From Curtobacterium sp. Leaf261 (GTDB lineage: Bacteria; Actinomycetota; Actinomycetes; Actinomycetales; Microbacteriaceae): 64,000 nucleotides of DNA. Shown here piece after piece: positions 51,644-59,516 of this stretch. Position 1 is the stretch's first letter, and each line of letters opens with the position of its first letter. The DNA lies in contig NZ_LMMJ01000001.1 of the NCBI RefSeq assembly GCF_001422205.1, forward strand, positions 179,591 through 243,590, written 5' to 3'. The position numbers and the translations under genes are program-made. The notes under the pieces are model-generated. The model was not told where the DNA came from, did not search any database, and was given only the letters and a program-made list of their open reading frames with translations.

Positions 51644-52885
51644 TCAGGCGTCGACGCGGACGCCCTTGCCGACGACGGTGATCCCGGAATCGGTGACGGT
51701 GAAGCCGCGGGCGATGTCGGCCTCGCGGTCGACCCCGACGCGGGCACCCGCCGCGATGACGACGTCCTTGTCGAGGATCGCCCGGTTCACGACCGAGTTG
51801 GGCCCGACGTGCGCGCGCTCGAACACCACGGAGTCGGTGACCCGCGCCCCGGACTCGATCGTGCACCACGGTCCGACGACGCTCCGTTCCAGGTGCGCTC
51901 CGGAGAGGAGACACCCGAGGGACACGAGCGAGTCGATCGTGGTGCCGGTGTCGCCCGTGGCGTCACGCACGAACTTGGCCGGCGGCGAGTTGATCTGCTG
52001 CGTGAAGATCGGCCAGTCGACGTTGTAGAGGTTGAAGATCGGGAGCGCCGAGATGAGGTCCTGGTGGGCCTCGTAGAACGAGTCGATCGTCCCGACGTCA
52101 CGCCAGTAGTACTTGTCGCGGTCGGTGGAACCCGGGACCTCGTTGCGGTTCAGGTCGTAGACGCCGGCGTCACCGCGGTTCACGAAGTCCGGGATGATGT
52201 CGCCGCCCATGTCGTGGTTCGACGACTCGACCTGTCCGTCACGGAGCACCGCGTCGATGAGGGCGTCAGCGTTGAAGACGTAGTTGCCCATCGACGCGAG
52301 GACCTCGTGGGGGGAGTCCGGCAGGCCGGTGGCGTCCTTCGGCTTCTCGAGGAAGGCCTCGATGCGCGTGGGGTCGTCGTCGTCGACCTTGATGACGCCG
52401 AACTGGTCGGCGAGGGAGATCGGCTGCCGGATCGCCGCGACGGTGGCACTCCGGCCGGACGCGATGTGCGCGTCGACCATCTGGGAGAAGTCCATCCGGT
52501 AGACGTGGTCGGCGCCGACCACGACGACGATGTCGGGTCGCTCGTCGCGGAGCAGGTTGAGACTCTGCAGGATCGCGTCGGCCGAACCGGCGAACCAGCG
52601 CTTGCCGAGTCGCTGCTGCGCCGGGACCGACGCGACGTAGGAGCCGAGCAGCCCCTCCATGCGCCAGGTCTGCGACACGTGGCGGTCGAGGCTGTGGGAC
52701 TTGTACTGCGTGAGCACCACGATCCGGCTGAGGCCGGAGTTCACGAGGTTGCTCAGAGCGAAGTCGACGAGGCGGAAGTTCCCGCCGAAGGGCACGGCGG
52801 GCTTGGCGCGGTCGGCGGTCAGCGGCATGAGGCGCTTCCCTTCGCCCCCTGCGAGGACGATGCCGAATATCTTCTTCGATGGCAT
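51644..52885 (-). CDS. glgC: Glucose-1-phosphate adenylyltransferase
   Basis: A 413-residue enzyme making ADP-glucose from glucose 1-phosphate and ATP for glycogen-type polymers. The nucleotidyltransferase motif [20 protein letters not shown] (about 11-30) and the activator/substrate region [14 protein letters not shown] (about 33-46) are intact, followed by GADHVYRMD (about 115-123) and a C-terminal left-handed beta-helix. ATG lies 6 nt after a TACTGT hexamer. Divergent from glgA across only 46 bp. Confidence 0.95.
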   Translation of the reverse strand: MPSKKIFGIVLAGGEGKRLMPLTADRAKPAVPFGGNFRLVDFALSNLVNSGLSRIVVLTQYKSHSLDRHVSQTWRMEGLLGSYVASVPAQQRLGKRWFAGSADAILQSLNLLRDERPDIVVVVGADHVYRMDFSQMVDAHIASGRSATVAAIRQPISLADQFGVIKVDDDDPTRIEAFLEKPKDATGLPDSPHEVLASMGNYVFNADALIDAVLRDGQVESSNHDMGGDIIPDFVNRGDAGVYDLNRNEVPGSTDRDKYYWRDVGTIDSFYEAHQDLISALPIFNLYNVDWPIFTQQINSPPAKFVRDATGDTGTTIDSLVSLGCLLSGAHLERSVVGPWCTIESGARVTDSVVFERAHVGPNSVVNRAILDKDVVIAAGARVGVDREADIARGFTVTDSGITVVGKGVRVDA

Positions 52886-52891
52886 GCACCA

Positions 52892-52897
52892 ACAGTA
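52892..52897 (-). promoter_or_regulatory. -10 hexamer of a probable leaderless promoter for glgC
   Basis: TACTGT on the minus strand ends 6 nt before the glgC ATG. Its -35 region must overlap the glgA promoter. Confidence 0.5.
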
Positions 52898-52919
52898 GGC
52901 GTCCGCGCCGGGTTCCCGT

Positions 52920-52925
52920 TACGTT
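52920..52925 (+). promoter_or_regulatory. -10 hexamer of a probable leaderless promoter for glgA
   Basis: TACGTT ends 6 nt before the glgA GTG. It lies 22 bp from the glgC hexamer on the other strand. Confidence 0.5.
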
Positions 52926-52931
52926 GTACCG

Positions 52932-54128
52932 GTGCGAGTCGATCTGCTGACGAAGGAGTTCCCCCCGGAGATCTACGGGGGTGCGGGTGTCCACGTGGCC
53001 GAACTGACCGCGGCGCTCCGCTCCGGCACCGACACGGACGTGCGCGTCCGGGCGTTCGGCGCCGACCGCGCGGAGCCCGGTGTCGACTCCTACCGGGCAC
53101 CCGCGGGCCTCGAGCACGCGAACGGTGCCGTCGCGACGCTCGCGACCGACGTCCAGATGGTCCCGGACATCGAGGGCACGGACATCGTGCACTCGCACAC
53201 CTGGTACGCGAACGCCGCCGGTCGCCTCGCCCAGATCACCTACGACGTCCCGCACGTCGTCACCGCGCACAGCCTCGAGCCGCTCCGCCCCTGGAAGGCC
53301 GAGCAGCTCGGTGGGGGCTACCGGCTCTCGAGCTGGATCGAGCGTGAGGCGTTCGAACACGCCGACGCCGTGGTCGCGGTGTCGAAGGGCATGGCGCGGG
53401 ACATCCAGCGCTCCTACCCGTCGATCACCGACGACCGTATGCACGTCGTGTACAACGGCATCGACCTCGACGCGTGGCAGCGGACCGTCGACCCGGACGT
53501 CGTCCGCGAGCTGGGCATCGACCCGGACCGCCCCACCGTCGTGTTCGTCGGCCGGATCACCCGGCAGAAGGGGCTGCCCTACCTGCTCCGCGCGCTCGAC
53601 ACGCTGCCCGCGGACGTGCAGGTCGTGCTGTGCGCCGGTGCCCCGGACACGCCGGAGATCATGTCCGAGGTCACCGCACTCGTCGAGGACCTCCGCACCC
53701 GCCGTTCGGGCGTCGTCTGGATCGACCGGATGCTCGGCCACGACGAGATCGTCCGGGTGCTCTCGGCCGCGACGGTGTTCGTGTGCCCGTCGGTGTACGA
53801 GCCGCTCGGGATCGTCAACCTCGAGGCCATGGCGTGCGGACTGCCGGTCGTCGGCACCGACACCGGGGGCATCCCCGAGGTCGTCGCGGACGGGCTCACG
53901 GGGCGCATCGTCCCGATCGAGCAGGTGCAGGACGGCACCGGCACGCCCGTCGACCCGGAGAAGTTCGTGGCGGACCTCGGCGCGACCCTCCGCGAGGTGC
54001 TGGCGGACCCGGCGCTCGCGTCGCTCATGGGGCGCGCCGGCCGCATGCGGGTCGAGTCCGAGTTCACCTGGGCCGCGATCGCGACCGAGACCCGCGCGGT
54101 CTACGACGCGGTGCTCGCCGGCCGCTGA
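52932..54128 (+). CDS. glgA: Glycogen synthase / maltose-1-phosphate synthase (GT4 family)
   Basis: A 398-residue glycosyltransferase of the actinobacterial GlgA/GlgM type, family GT4. The N-terminal KEFPPEIYGGAGVHVAEL (about 10-27) and C-terminal PSVYEPLGIVNLEAMACGLPVVGT (read in parts, about 281-305, with the E-x7-E pattern) are characteristic. In mycobacteria the homologue uses ADP-glucose and glucose 1-phosphate to make alpha-maltose 1-phosphate, feeding the GlgE pathway; a plain glycogen synthase role cannot be excluded. treS, which also feeds that pathway, lies 2.5 kb away. Confidence 0.9.
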   Translation: MRVDLLTKEFPPEIYGGAGVHVAELTAALRSGTDTDVRVRAFGADRAEPGVDSYRAPAGLEHANGAVATLATDVQMVPDIEGTDIVHSHTWYANAAGRLAQITYDVPHVVTAHSLEPLRPWKAEQLGGGYRLSSWIEREAFEHADAVVAVSKGMARDIQRSYPSITDDRMHVVYNGIDLDAWQRTVDPDVVRELGIDPDRPTVVFVGRITRQKGLPYLLRALDTLPADVQVVLCAGAPDTPEIMSEVTALVEDLRTRRSGVVWIDRMLGHDEIVRVLSAATVFVCPSVYEPLGIVNLEAMACGLPVVGTDTGGIPEVVADGLTGRIVPIEQVQDGTGTPVDPEKFVADLGATLREVLADPALASLMGRAGRMRVESEFTWAAIATETRAVYDAVLAGR

Positions 54129-54132
54129 GCCA

Positions 54133-54201
54133 CGCTCCGGCGCAGGCCTGACCATCGGACTGGCGCAGGCCTGACCACCGGACTGGCGCAGGCCTGAGCA
54201 C
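54133..54201. repeat. 23-bp tandem repeat, three copies
   Basis: Units at 54133-54155 (degenerate), 54156-54178 and 54179-54201 follow CGGACTGGCGCAGGCCTGACCA(C). The tract begins 5 nt after the glgA stop and runs directly into a dispersed-repeat hairpin, whose first bases CGGACTGG match the start of the 23-bp unit. Confidence 0.9.
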
Positions 54202-54281
54202 CGGACTGGAGGCGCGGTGCGCGCCCGCCACGTGCGTTCCGGTCCCCGCTCTCGGGTGCGCATGTCGGGCCTCCAGTCCGG
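54201..54281. repeat. Dispersed repeat hairpin, paired copy with long loop
   Basis: CCGGACTGGAGGC (54201-54213) and its exact complement (54269-54281) enclose a 55-nt loop. It ends 12 nt before the -10 of the next gene, after glgA. Confidence 0.85.
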
Positions 54282-54292
54282 GACGGTTCGCG

Positions 54293-54298
54293 TAGGCT
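54293..54298 (+). promoter_or_regulatory. -10 hexamer of a probable leaderless promoter for the ABC ATPase gene
   Basis: TAGGCT ends 6 nt before the ATG at 54305. Confidence 0.55.
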
Positions 54299-54304
54299 GG
54301 CGAC

Positions 54305-55087
54305 ATGCCCTTGGTAGTGCGCTTGGAAGACGTGTCGGTCGTTCGGAACGGGGTCTCGATCCTCGACGAGGTCTCCTGGCAGGTGCAGGACGCCGAACGC
54401 TGGGTCGTGCTCGGTGCCAACGGCGCCGGCAAGACCACGCTGCTCCAGGTCGCCGGGGCACAGACCTTCCCGACGTCCGGCAAGGTCGACGTGCTGGGCG
54501 TCGAGCTCGGTGACGCCGACCTGTTCGACCTCCGACCGCGGATCGGTTTCGCCTCGACGGCCCTCGCGCGCCGCATCCCGGTCACCGAGAAGGTGCTCGA
54601 CGTCGTGCTCACCGCCGCCTACGCCGTCACCGGACGGTGGAACGAGGAGTACGACGACATCGACGTGCGCCGGGCGCAGCGGGTGCTCGAGGAGTGGGGC
54701 CTCGGCGCGTTCAGCGACCGGACGTTCGGCGAGCTGAGCGACGGCGAGCAGAAGCGCGTCCAGATCGCTCGTGCCGTGATGACCGACCCGGAGATCCTGT
54801 TCCTCGACGAGCCCGCCGCGTCGCTCGACCTCGGCGCCCGCGAGAGCCTCGTACGCACCCTCGGTGGGTACGCATCGAGCGAGGACGCGCCGGCGATCGT
54901 CGTGGTGACGCACCACGTCGAGGAGATCCCGACCGGGTTCACCCACGCGCTCATCCTGTCCGACGGCACCGTCCACTCGGCGGGGCCGATCGGCGAGGTC
55001 GTCACGAGCGAGGTCCTGTCCGAGGCGTTCGGCCTCGAGCTCGTCGTCACCGAGGACAGCGGGCGGTTCTCCGCTCGGGCCGCCTGA
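54305..55087 (+). CDS. Lone ABC transporter ATP-binding protein
   Basis: A 260-residue single ABC ATPase domain. Walker A GANGAGKTTLL (about 37-47), a degenerate signature ELSDGEQKRVQIARA (about 141-155; LSDGE instead of LSGGQ), Walker B ILFLDEPAASLD (about 163-174) and the switch His in VVVTHHVEE (about 196-204). No permease or binding-protein gene is adjacent, so its membrane partner, if any, is elsewhere. The proteins of this type sit beside rpmE or TrmH genes in relatives; the cargo is unknown. Confidence 0.88.
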   Translation: MPLVVRLEDVSVVRNGVSILDEVSWQVQDAERWVVLGANGAGKTTLLQVAGAQTFPTSGKVDVLGVELGDADLFDLRPRIGFASTALARRIPVTEKVLDVVLTAAYAVTGRWNEEYDDIDVRRAQRVLEEWGLGAFSDRTFGELSDGEQKRVQIARAVMTDPEILFLDEPAASLDLGARESLVRTLGGYASSEDAPAIVVVTHHVEEIPTGFTHALILSDGTVHSAGPIGEVVTSEVLSEAFGLELVVTEDSGRFSARAA

Positions 55088-55111
55088 CACACCCGCTTCC
55101 GCAACTGGGGT

Positions 55112-55139
55112 TTGCCCGCTCGTTCTGGTAACGTAGACG
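55112..55139 (+). promoter_or_regulatory. Candidate promoter of rpmE2
   Basis: TTGCCC (55112-55117) and TAGACG (55134-55139) with a 16-nt spacer, giving a leader of about 75 nt. No clear Zur-type palindrome is visible, although type B L31 genes are often zinc-regulated. Confidence 0.45.
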
Positions 55140-55221
55140 GCTGGCGCACGCCGTAGTTTTCTGCGCTCTGGTCTCCGGAGCGTTCTCCGATCCACCGCAT
55201 CGACCATCACGAGGAATTCCC

Positions 55222-55470
55222 ATGAAGACCGCAACCCACCCCGAGTACAACGCCATCGTGTTCCGCGACCTGGCCTCCGGTGAGACCTTCCTGACGCGCT
55301 CGACCGCGACCAGCGACAAGACCATCGAGCTCGACGGTGCGACCTACCCGGTCATCGACGTCGAGATCTCCAGCGCATCGCACCCGTTCTACACGGGCAA
55401 GCAGCGCATCCTCGACTCCGCCGGTCGCGTCGAGAAGTTCAACAACCGGTACAAGGGCTTCAGCAAGTAA
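55222..55470 (+). CDS. rpmE2: 50S ribosomal protein L31 type B
   Basis: An 82-residue ribosomal protein. The absence of any Cys, including the CxxC pair of zinc-binding L31, identifies the zinc-independent type B form. The N-terminus [16 protein letters not shown] and the C-terminal [20 protein letters not shown] are typical. ATG follows GAGGAA at 7 nt. A strong terminator follows the stop. A zinc-containing L31 paralogue, if present, is outside the window. Confidence 0.95.
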   Translation: MKTATHPEYNAIVFRDLASGETFLTRSTATSDKTIELDGATYPVIDVEISSASHPFYTGKQRILDSAGRVEKFNNRYKGFSK

Positions 55471-55481
55471 CTTGCGGGACG

Positions 55482-55517
55482 AGAACGGGCGACCTCCCTC
55501 GGGAGGCCGCCCGTTCT
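55482..55517 (+). terminator. Intrinsic terminator after rpmE2
   Basis: AGAACGGGCG-A-CCTCCC pairs with GGGAGG-CGCCCGTTCT-type complement, with a 2-nt loop and a single bulge, followed by TCATG; 11 nt after the stop. Confidence 0.85.
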
Positions 55518-55558
55518 TCATGTCGGGGACATGTCGCGCGTGCCCATGTCGACCGGTT

Positions 55559-55612
55559 GAGAAGTGCGTATCTGTCGAGTGCCGGACCCGACCCGACAGA
55601 TAGGCACTTCTC
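55559..55612. repeat. 19-bp inverted repeat near the exonuclease stop
   Basis: Arms at 55559-55577 and 55594-55612 match in 18 of 19 positions around GAGAAGTGC and CTATCTGTCG with a 16-nt loop. Placed between the rpmE2 terminator and the exonuclease stop (minus strand), where it may end transcription of the exonuclease gene. Confidence 0.75.
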
Positions 55613-55638
55613 GACCGCCGCGCGGGGAAGCAGTGCCG

Positions 55639-56391
55639 TCAGGCGTCGTTGCGGTGCGGCCAGCGCCCGTCGGCCGTGAACTGCGGGTTCTTCGCCCGGC
55701 GCATGTACTCCTGGAACGACGTCGCCTGGTCCGAGCACCAGCCGACCTGCAGGCGATGGAGCTCCTCGGCGCTGATGCCGAGCTGATCCGGGAACTTGCC
55801 GGCGATGGCCTGGGCGACCCGCCCCGCGGCGATCGCGTCGGCGCCGGCATCGTGCGCGTCGGTGAGTGCGACACCGTAGAGCTCCGACGCGGCCTCGAGC
55901 GTCCGCTTGCCCTTGCGATACGTGTCCACGGCCTTGTCGATCACGAGCGGGTCGATGATGTTCCCGATGACAGGGGATGCGAGGCCGTGTCGCTTCGCCT
56001 CGCGGTCGAGGACCGTCAGGTCGTACGGTGCGTTGTAGATCACCAGGGGGACGCCGCGTGCGAAGACCGCCTCGACCGCCGCGATGACCTCTGCCACGAC
56101 CTCGCCTGCCGGTCGACCCTCGGCCTGTGCCCGCTCCGTGGTGATCCCGTGCACCGCGGCGGCCTGCTCCGGGATGGGCACGCCGGGGTCGGCGATCCAC
56201 TCGCCGTGCGCGATGCTCGCACCCGTCATGTCGATCAGGCCGACGTGCGCGCTGACGATCCTGGCGGTCTCGACGTCGATCCCCGTGGTCTCGAGGTCGA
56301 ACACGCCGAGCGCATGCCACCACGGGCGATCGGTCAGGCGCTGACCGGGGACGTCGGGAGCGGGTGCGGTGCCGATGGGGGAGCTGGTCAC
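55639..56391 (-). CDS. DnaQ-type 3'-5' exonuclease
   Basis: A 250-residue DEDD-family exonuclease. Exo I FDLETTGID (about 31-39), Exo II region YNAPYDLTVLDREA (about 120-133) and Exo III HDAGADAIA (about 181-189) give the D-E-D-D metal ligands with the His of the DEDDh subtype. It is related to the epsilon proofreading subunit and RNase T; as a separate protein its partner is uncertain. The GTG start lies 6 nt after a TAGCCT hexamer. Confidence 0.9.
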   Translation of the reverse strand: MTSSPIGTAPAPDVPGQRLTDRPWWHALGVFDLETTGIDVETARIVSAHVGLIDMTGASIAHGEWIADPGVPIPEQAAAVHGITTERAQAEGRPAGEVVAEVIAAVEAVFARGVPLVIYNAPYDLTVLDREAKRHGLASPVIGNIIDPLVIDKAVDTYRKGKRTLEAASELYGVALTDAHDAGADAIAAGRVAQAIAGKFPDQLGISAEELHRLQVGWCSDQATSFQEYMRRAKNPQFTADGRWPHRNDA

Positions 56392-56397
56392 CCCGGC

Positions 56398-56403
56398 AGG
56401 CTA
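56398..56403 (-). promoter_or_regulatory. -10 hexamer of a probable leaderless promoter for the exonuclease gene
   Basis: TAGCCT on the minus strand ends 6 nt before the GTG at 56391. Confidence 0.55.
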
Positions 56404-56431
56404 CCGGGGACCGGCGACATACCGGACGCGA

Positions 56432-56472
56432 CGTGCGCGGACCTGGTGATCCGTGCCTCCCGTCCGCGCACG
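56432..56472. repeat. Dispersed repeat hairpin with conserved loop
   Basis: Arms CGTGCGCGGAC (56432-56442) and complement (56462-56472) enclose GGTGATCCGTGCCTCCC, the same core found in the loop at 18454. Located in the 239-bp gap between treS and the exonuclease gene, which holds no supported gene. Confidence 0.75.
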
Positions 56473-56630
56473 CGGGGCCGAGACGGCACAGACGAGACCC
56501 CCCGGCTGTCGAGAGGTCGCATGTGCGACCCCTCGACCACGCCGCCCAGCCGAGCGGGACCCTGCCGAGCGGGACCCTGCCGATCGCGACCCGGCCACCC
56601 TGCCCGGACGACCCGCCCCGGCCGTCGGCG

Positions 56631-58382
56631 TCAGGCCGACGGCGCAGCCGGGACGCTCGCCGCCGTGACCTCGGGCGTCCGTCGACGGCCCACGTGCAGC
56701 CAGTAGAACGCCTGCGTCCCGAGCGTCAGCGTGACCGCCCCGTCCTCGTCGAAGGACGGGAACTCACCACCGCCGAACAGGTCGAAGAGCGGCCGCCCGG
56801 CGTACTGCGGCGCGCTGATCGTGACGGAGGTCGGGTTGTGCGCGAACGAGAACACGCAGACGATGTCCTCGGCGGAGTCACCGAACTGGGTCCCGGATCC
56901 CTCGTACGACCGCGCGAAGGACAGCACGGCGTCGTTGGAGGCGTCGAGCACCTGCAGCGAGCCGAGCCCGAACGTCGGGTGGGCCTTCCGGACGTGGATG
57001 ACGTTCCGCACCCAGTGCAGCAGGGAGCGGGACTGGGCGAGCTGCGACTCGACGTTGACGAGGTTGTAGTTGTAGACGAGGGACTGCACGACGGGCAGGT
57101 AGAGCTTGCCCGGGTCCGCGGTCGAGAACCCGGCGTTCCGGTCGGGCGTCCACTGCATCGGTGTGCGCGAGGAGTCACGGTCCGGCAGCCAGATGTTGTC
57201 ACCCATGCCGATCTCGTCCCCGTAGTACAGGAACGGCGAGCCGCCGAGCGAGAACAGCAGCGCGTGCACGAGCTCGAGCTCGGCGCGGGAGTTGTCGAGC
57301 AGCGGTGCGAGTCGACGCCGGATGCCGATGTTCGAGCGCATCCGCGGGTCGTACGCGTACCAGCCGTACATCGCCTGCCGGTACTCCTCGGACACCATCT
57401 CGAGCGTCAGCTCGTCGTGGTTGCGGAGGAACACACCCCAGGCGGCAGACGCCGGGACCTCGGTGGTCTCGGACATGATCCGCTTCAGCTCGCCGGCGTT
57501 CTGCGCGCGCAGGGAGTAGTAGATGCGGGGCATGACCGGGAAGTCGAACGCCATGTGGCACTCGGGCTCGTCGTCGGTGCCGAAGAACGCCGCGGTCTCG
57601 CGGGGCCACTGGTTCGCCTCGGCGATCAGGACGCGCCCCGGGTACTCCTCGTCGACCAGGGCGCGCAGGGTCTTCACGAACTCGTGGGTCGCCGGCTCAC
57701 CCTCGCCGTTGCCCTCCTCGGTCTCGAAGAGGTACGGGATCGCGTCGAGCCGCAGCCCGTCGACACCCATGTCGAGCCAGTGCCGGACGACCTCGAAGAT
57801 GGCCTCCTGCACGGCCGGGTTCTCGAAGTTCAGGTCGGGCTGGTGCGAGAAGAACCGGTGGAAGAAGAACTGCCGCCGCACCGGGTCGAACGTCCAGTTC
57901 GACTCCTCGGTGTCGACGAAGATGATCCGGATGTTCGAGTACTCCTCGTCGGTGTCCCGCCAGACGTAGAAGTCGCCGTAGGGCCCGTCCGGGTCCTCGC
58001 GGGACTGCTGGAACCAGTCGTGCTGGTCCGAGGTGTGGTTGATCACCATGTCGATGACGATGCGCATGTTCCGCTCGTGCGCCTTCGTCACGAGGTCACG
58101 GAACTCGTCGAGTGTCCCGAACTCGGGGAGGATCCCCTTGTAGTCCGAGATGTCGTACCCGCCGTCACGGAGCGGTGACGTGAAGAACGGCGGGAGCCAG
58201 AGGGCGTCCACGCCGAGCCACTGCAGGTAGTCGAGGCGCTGGATGAGTCCGGAGAGGTCACCCGTTCCGTCGCCGTTCGAGTCCGCGAACGACCGGATCA
58301 TGCACTCGTAGAAGACCGATCGCTTGTACCAGAGGGGATCGAGTGTCAGGCCGGGCGTCTGGATGGGTGCAGTGAAGGTCAC
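56631..58382 (-). CDS. treS: Trehalose synthase (maltose alpha-D-glucosyltransferase)
   Basis: A 583-residue GH13 enzyme interconverting maltose and trehalose. The N-terminus has the subfamily sequence YKRSVFYECMIRSFADSNGDG. Catalytic residues: nucleophile Asp in VDGLRLDAIPYLFE (about 225-238), acid/base Glu in LIAEANQWP (about 268-276) and Asp in FLRNHDELT (about 337-345). Normal length for a stand-alone TreS with no fused maltokinase. GTG follows GAGGAG. It can feed the GlgE glycogen route together with glgC/glgA nearby; glgE, glgB and a maltokinase are not in the window. Confidence 0.94.
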   Translation of the reverse strand: MTFTAPIQTPGLTLDPLWYKRSVFYECMIRSFADSNGDGTGDLSGLIQRLDYLQWLGVDALWLPPFFTSPLRDGGYDISDYKGILPEFGTLDEFRDLVTKAHERNMRIVIDMVINHTSDQHDWFQQSREDPDGPYGDFYVWRDTDEEYSNIRIIFVDTEESNWTFDPVRRQFFFHRFFSHQPDLNFENPAVQEAIFEVVRHWLDMGVDGLRLDAIPYLFETEEGNGEGEPATHEFVKTLRALVDEEYPGRVLIAEANQWPRETAAFFGTDDEPECHMAFDFPVMPRIYYSLRAQNAGELKRIMSETTEVPASAAWGVFLRNHDELTLEMVSEEYRQAMYGWYAYDPRMRSNIGIRRRLAPLLDNSRAELELVHALLFSLGGSPFLYYGDEIGMGDNIWLPDRDSSRTPMQWTPDRNAGFSTADPGKLYLPVVQSLVYNYNLVNVESQLAQSRSLLHWVRNVIHVRKAHPTFGLGSLQVLDASNDAVLSFARSYEGSGTQFGDSAEDIVCVFSFAHNPTSVTISAPQYAGRPLFDLFGGGEFPSFDEDGAVTLTLGTQAFYWLHVGRRRTPEVTAASVPAAPSA

Positions 58383-58530
58383 CGTGCTCCTCGGGGCTCG
58401 CGTCGCGGAGGCGGACCGGCAGTGGTCCGAGAGGACCAGCGTAGGCCGACGTGACGGGCGATGTCCGCCGACGAGCCGGTGGGCGGGTCCGTCCGGCCCG
58501 CGACCCGCGACCGGCGTCGCTCGCGGCGAC

Positions 58531-58546
58531 ACGGACTGGAGGCACG
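58531..58546. repeat. Dispersed GCCTCC(A)GTCCG-type element, single copy
   Basis: ACGGACTGGAGGCACG, unpaired, 44 nt upstream of the hydrolase start. Confidence 0.6.
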
Positions 58547-58576
58547 GCGCGGCACCGCCCCGCCGCCCCCGATCCG

Positions 58577-58582
58577 TAGACT
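58577..58582 (+). promoter_or_regulatory. -10 hexamer of a probable leaderless promoter for the hydrolase gene
   Basis: TAGACT ends 7 nt before the ATG at 58590. Confidence 0.55.
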
Positions 58583-58589
58583 GACCGGG

Positions 58590-59516
58590 ATGCGCGCCCC
58601 GATCGTCTCCCCGTATGCAGCCCTCGTCGCCCGGACGCCGGTGGAGCACCACTCCGTGGCCGTCGACGGTCGCACGACCCACTACTGGGTCTACGGCCCG
58701 ACCGACGCGGGGACCACGATCCTCGCGGTGCACGGGTTCCGGGGCGACCACCACGGGCTCGAGTCGGTCGCGGTGCAGTTCGACGACGTGCGGACGATCG
58801 TCCCCGACCTGCCGGGGTTCGGCATCTCCGACCCGCTGCCGACGTCGGACCTCGACGCCTACGTCCGGTGGCTGCACGGGTTCCATGCAGCGCTCGGCCT
58901 CGATCGGACGGCCGTCGTGCTCGGGCACTCGTTCGGCAGCATCGTCACGGCTGCGACCGTCGCGGATGGGCTCGACACCGTCCGGCTCGTCCTCGTCAAC
59001 CCGATCGCGGCACCGGCGCTCAAGGGTCCCCGAGCGATCGGGACCGGCGTGGCGATCGCCTACTACCGGCTCGGGGCGTGGCTCCCGAAGGCGCTCGGGC
59101 TCGGGCTGCTCCGCAACCGTGGCATCGTCCGGGCGATGAGCCTCGCGATGCTCAAGTCCCGGGAGCCGCGACTCCGCCGATGGGTGCACGACCAGCACGA
59201 TCGGTACTTCTCCGCCTTCGCGAACCGCCGGGTCGTGCTCGAGGCCTTCCGCGCCTCGGTCACACACGACGTCTCCGAGTTCGCCGACCGGATCACCGTC
59301 CCGGTCCTCATGATCGCCGCGGAGCGTGACGACATCACCGCCGTCCCGGAACAGCGGTCCCTCGCCGCGCGTCTGATGGCGAACGGCACCGAAACGACGC
59401 TCGTCGTGATCCCCGGGGTGGGGCACCTGGTGCACTACGAGACGCCGGCCGCCGCGGCGGACGCGATCCGTGCCTCCAGTCCGTTCCGCGACGCGACCGG
59501 GGGAGCGGACTCGTGA
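58590..59516 (+). CDS. Alpha/beta-fold hydrolase
   Basis: A 308-residue alpha/beta hydrolase. The oxyanion-hole region HGFRGDHHG (about 48-56), nucleophile elbow LGHSFGS (Ser about 113), an acidic residue region AAERDD (about 249-254) and the catalytic His in GVGHLVHYE (about 279) form the expected triad. The cap domain suggests an esterase or similar hydrolase; substrate unknown. The last residues (IRASSPFRD) are encoded by a copy of the dispersed repeat. Its stop overlaps the start of the next gene (GTGA), so the two are coupled. Confidence 0.88.
   Translation: MRAPIVSPYAALVARTPVEHHSVAVDGRTTHYWVYGPTDAGTTILAVHGFRGDHHGLESVAVQFDDVRTIVPDLPGFGISDPLPTSDLDAYVRWLHGFHAALGLDRTAVVLGHSFGSIVTAATVADGLDTVRLVLVNPIAAPALKGPRAIGTGVAIAYYRLGAWLPKALGLGLLRNRGIVRAMSLAMLKSREPRLRRWVHDQHDRYFSAFANRRVVLEAFRASVTHDVSEFADRITVPVLMIAAERDDITAVPEQRSLAARLMANGTETTLVVIPGVGHLVHYETPAAAADAIRASSPFRDATGGADS

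Noticed and set aside
55088..55221. Zur operator upstream of rpmE2
   Set aside because: Type B L31 genes are often zinc-regulated, but no AT-rich palindrome of the Zur type was found here.
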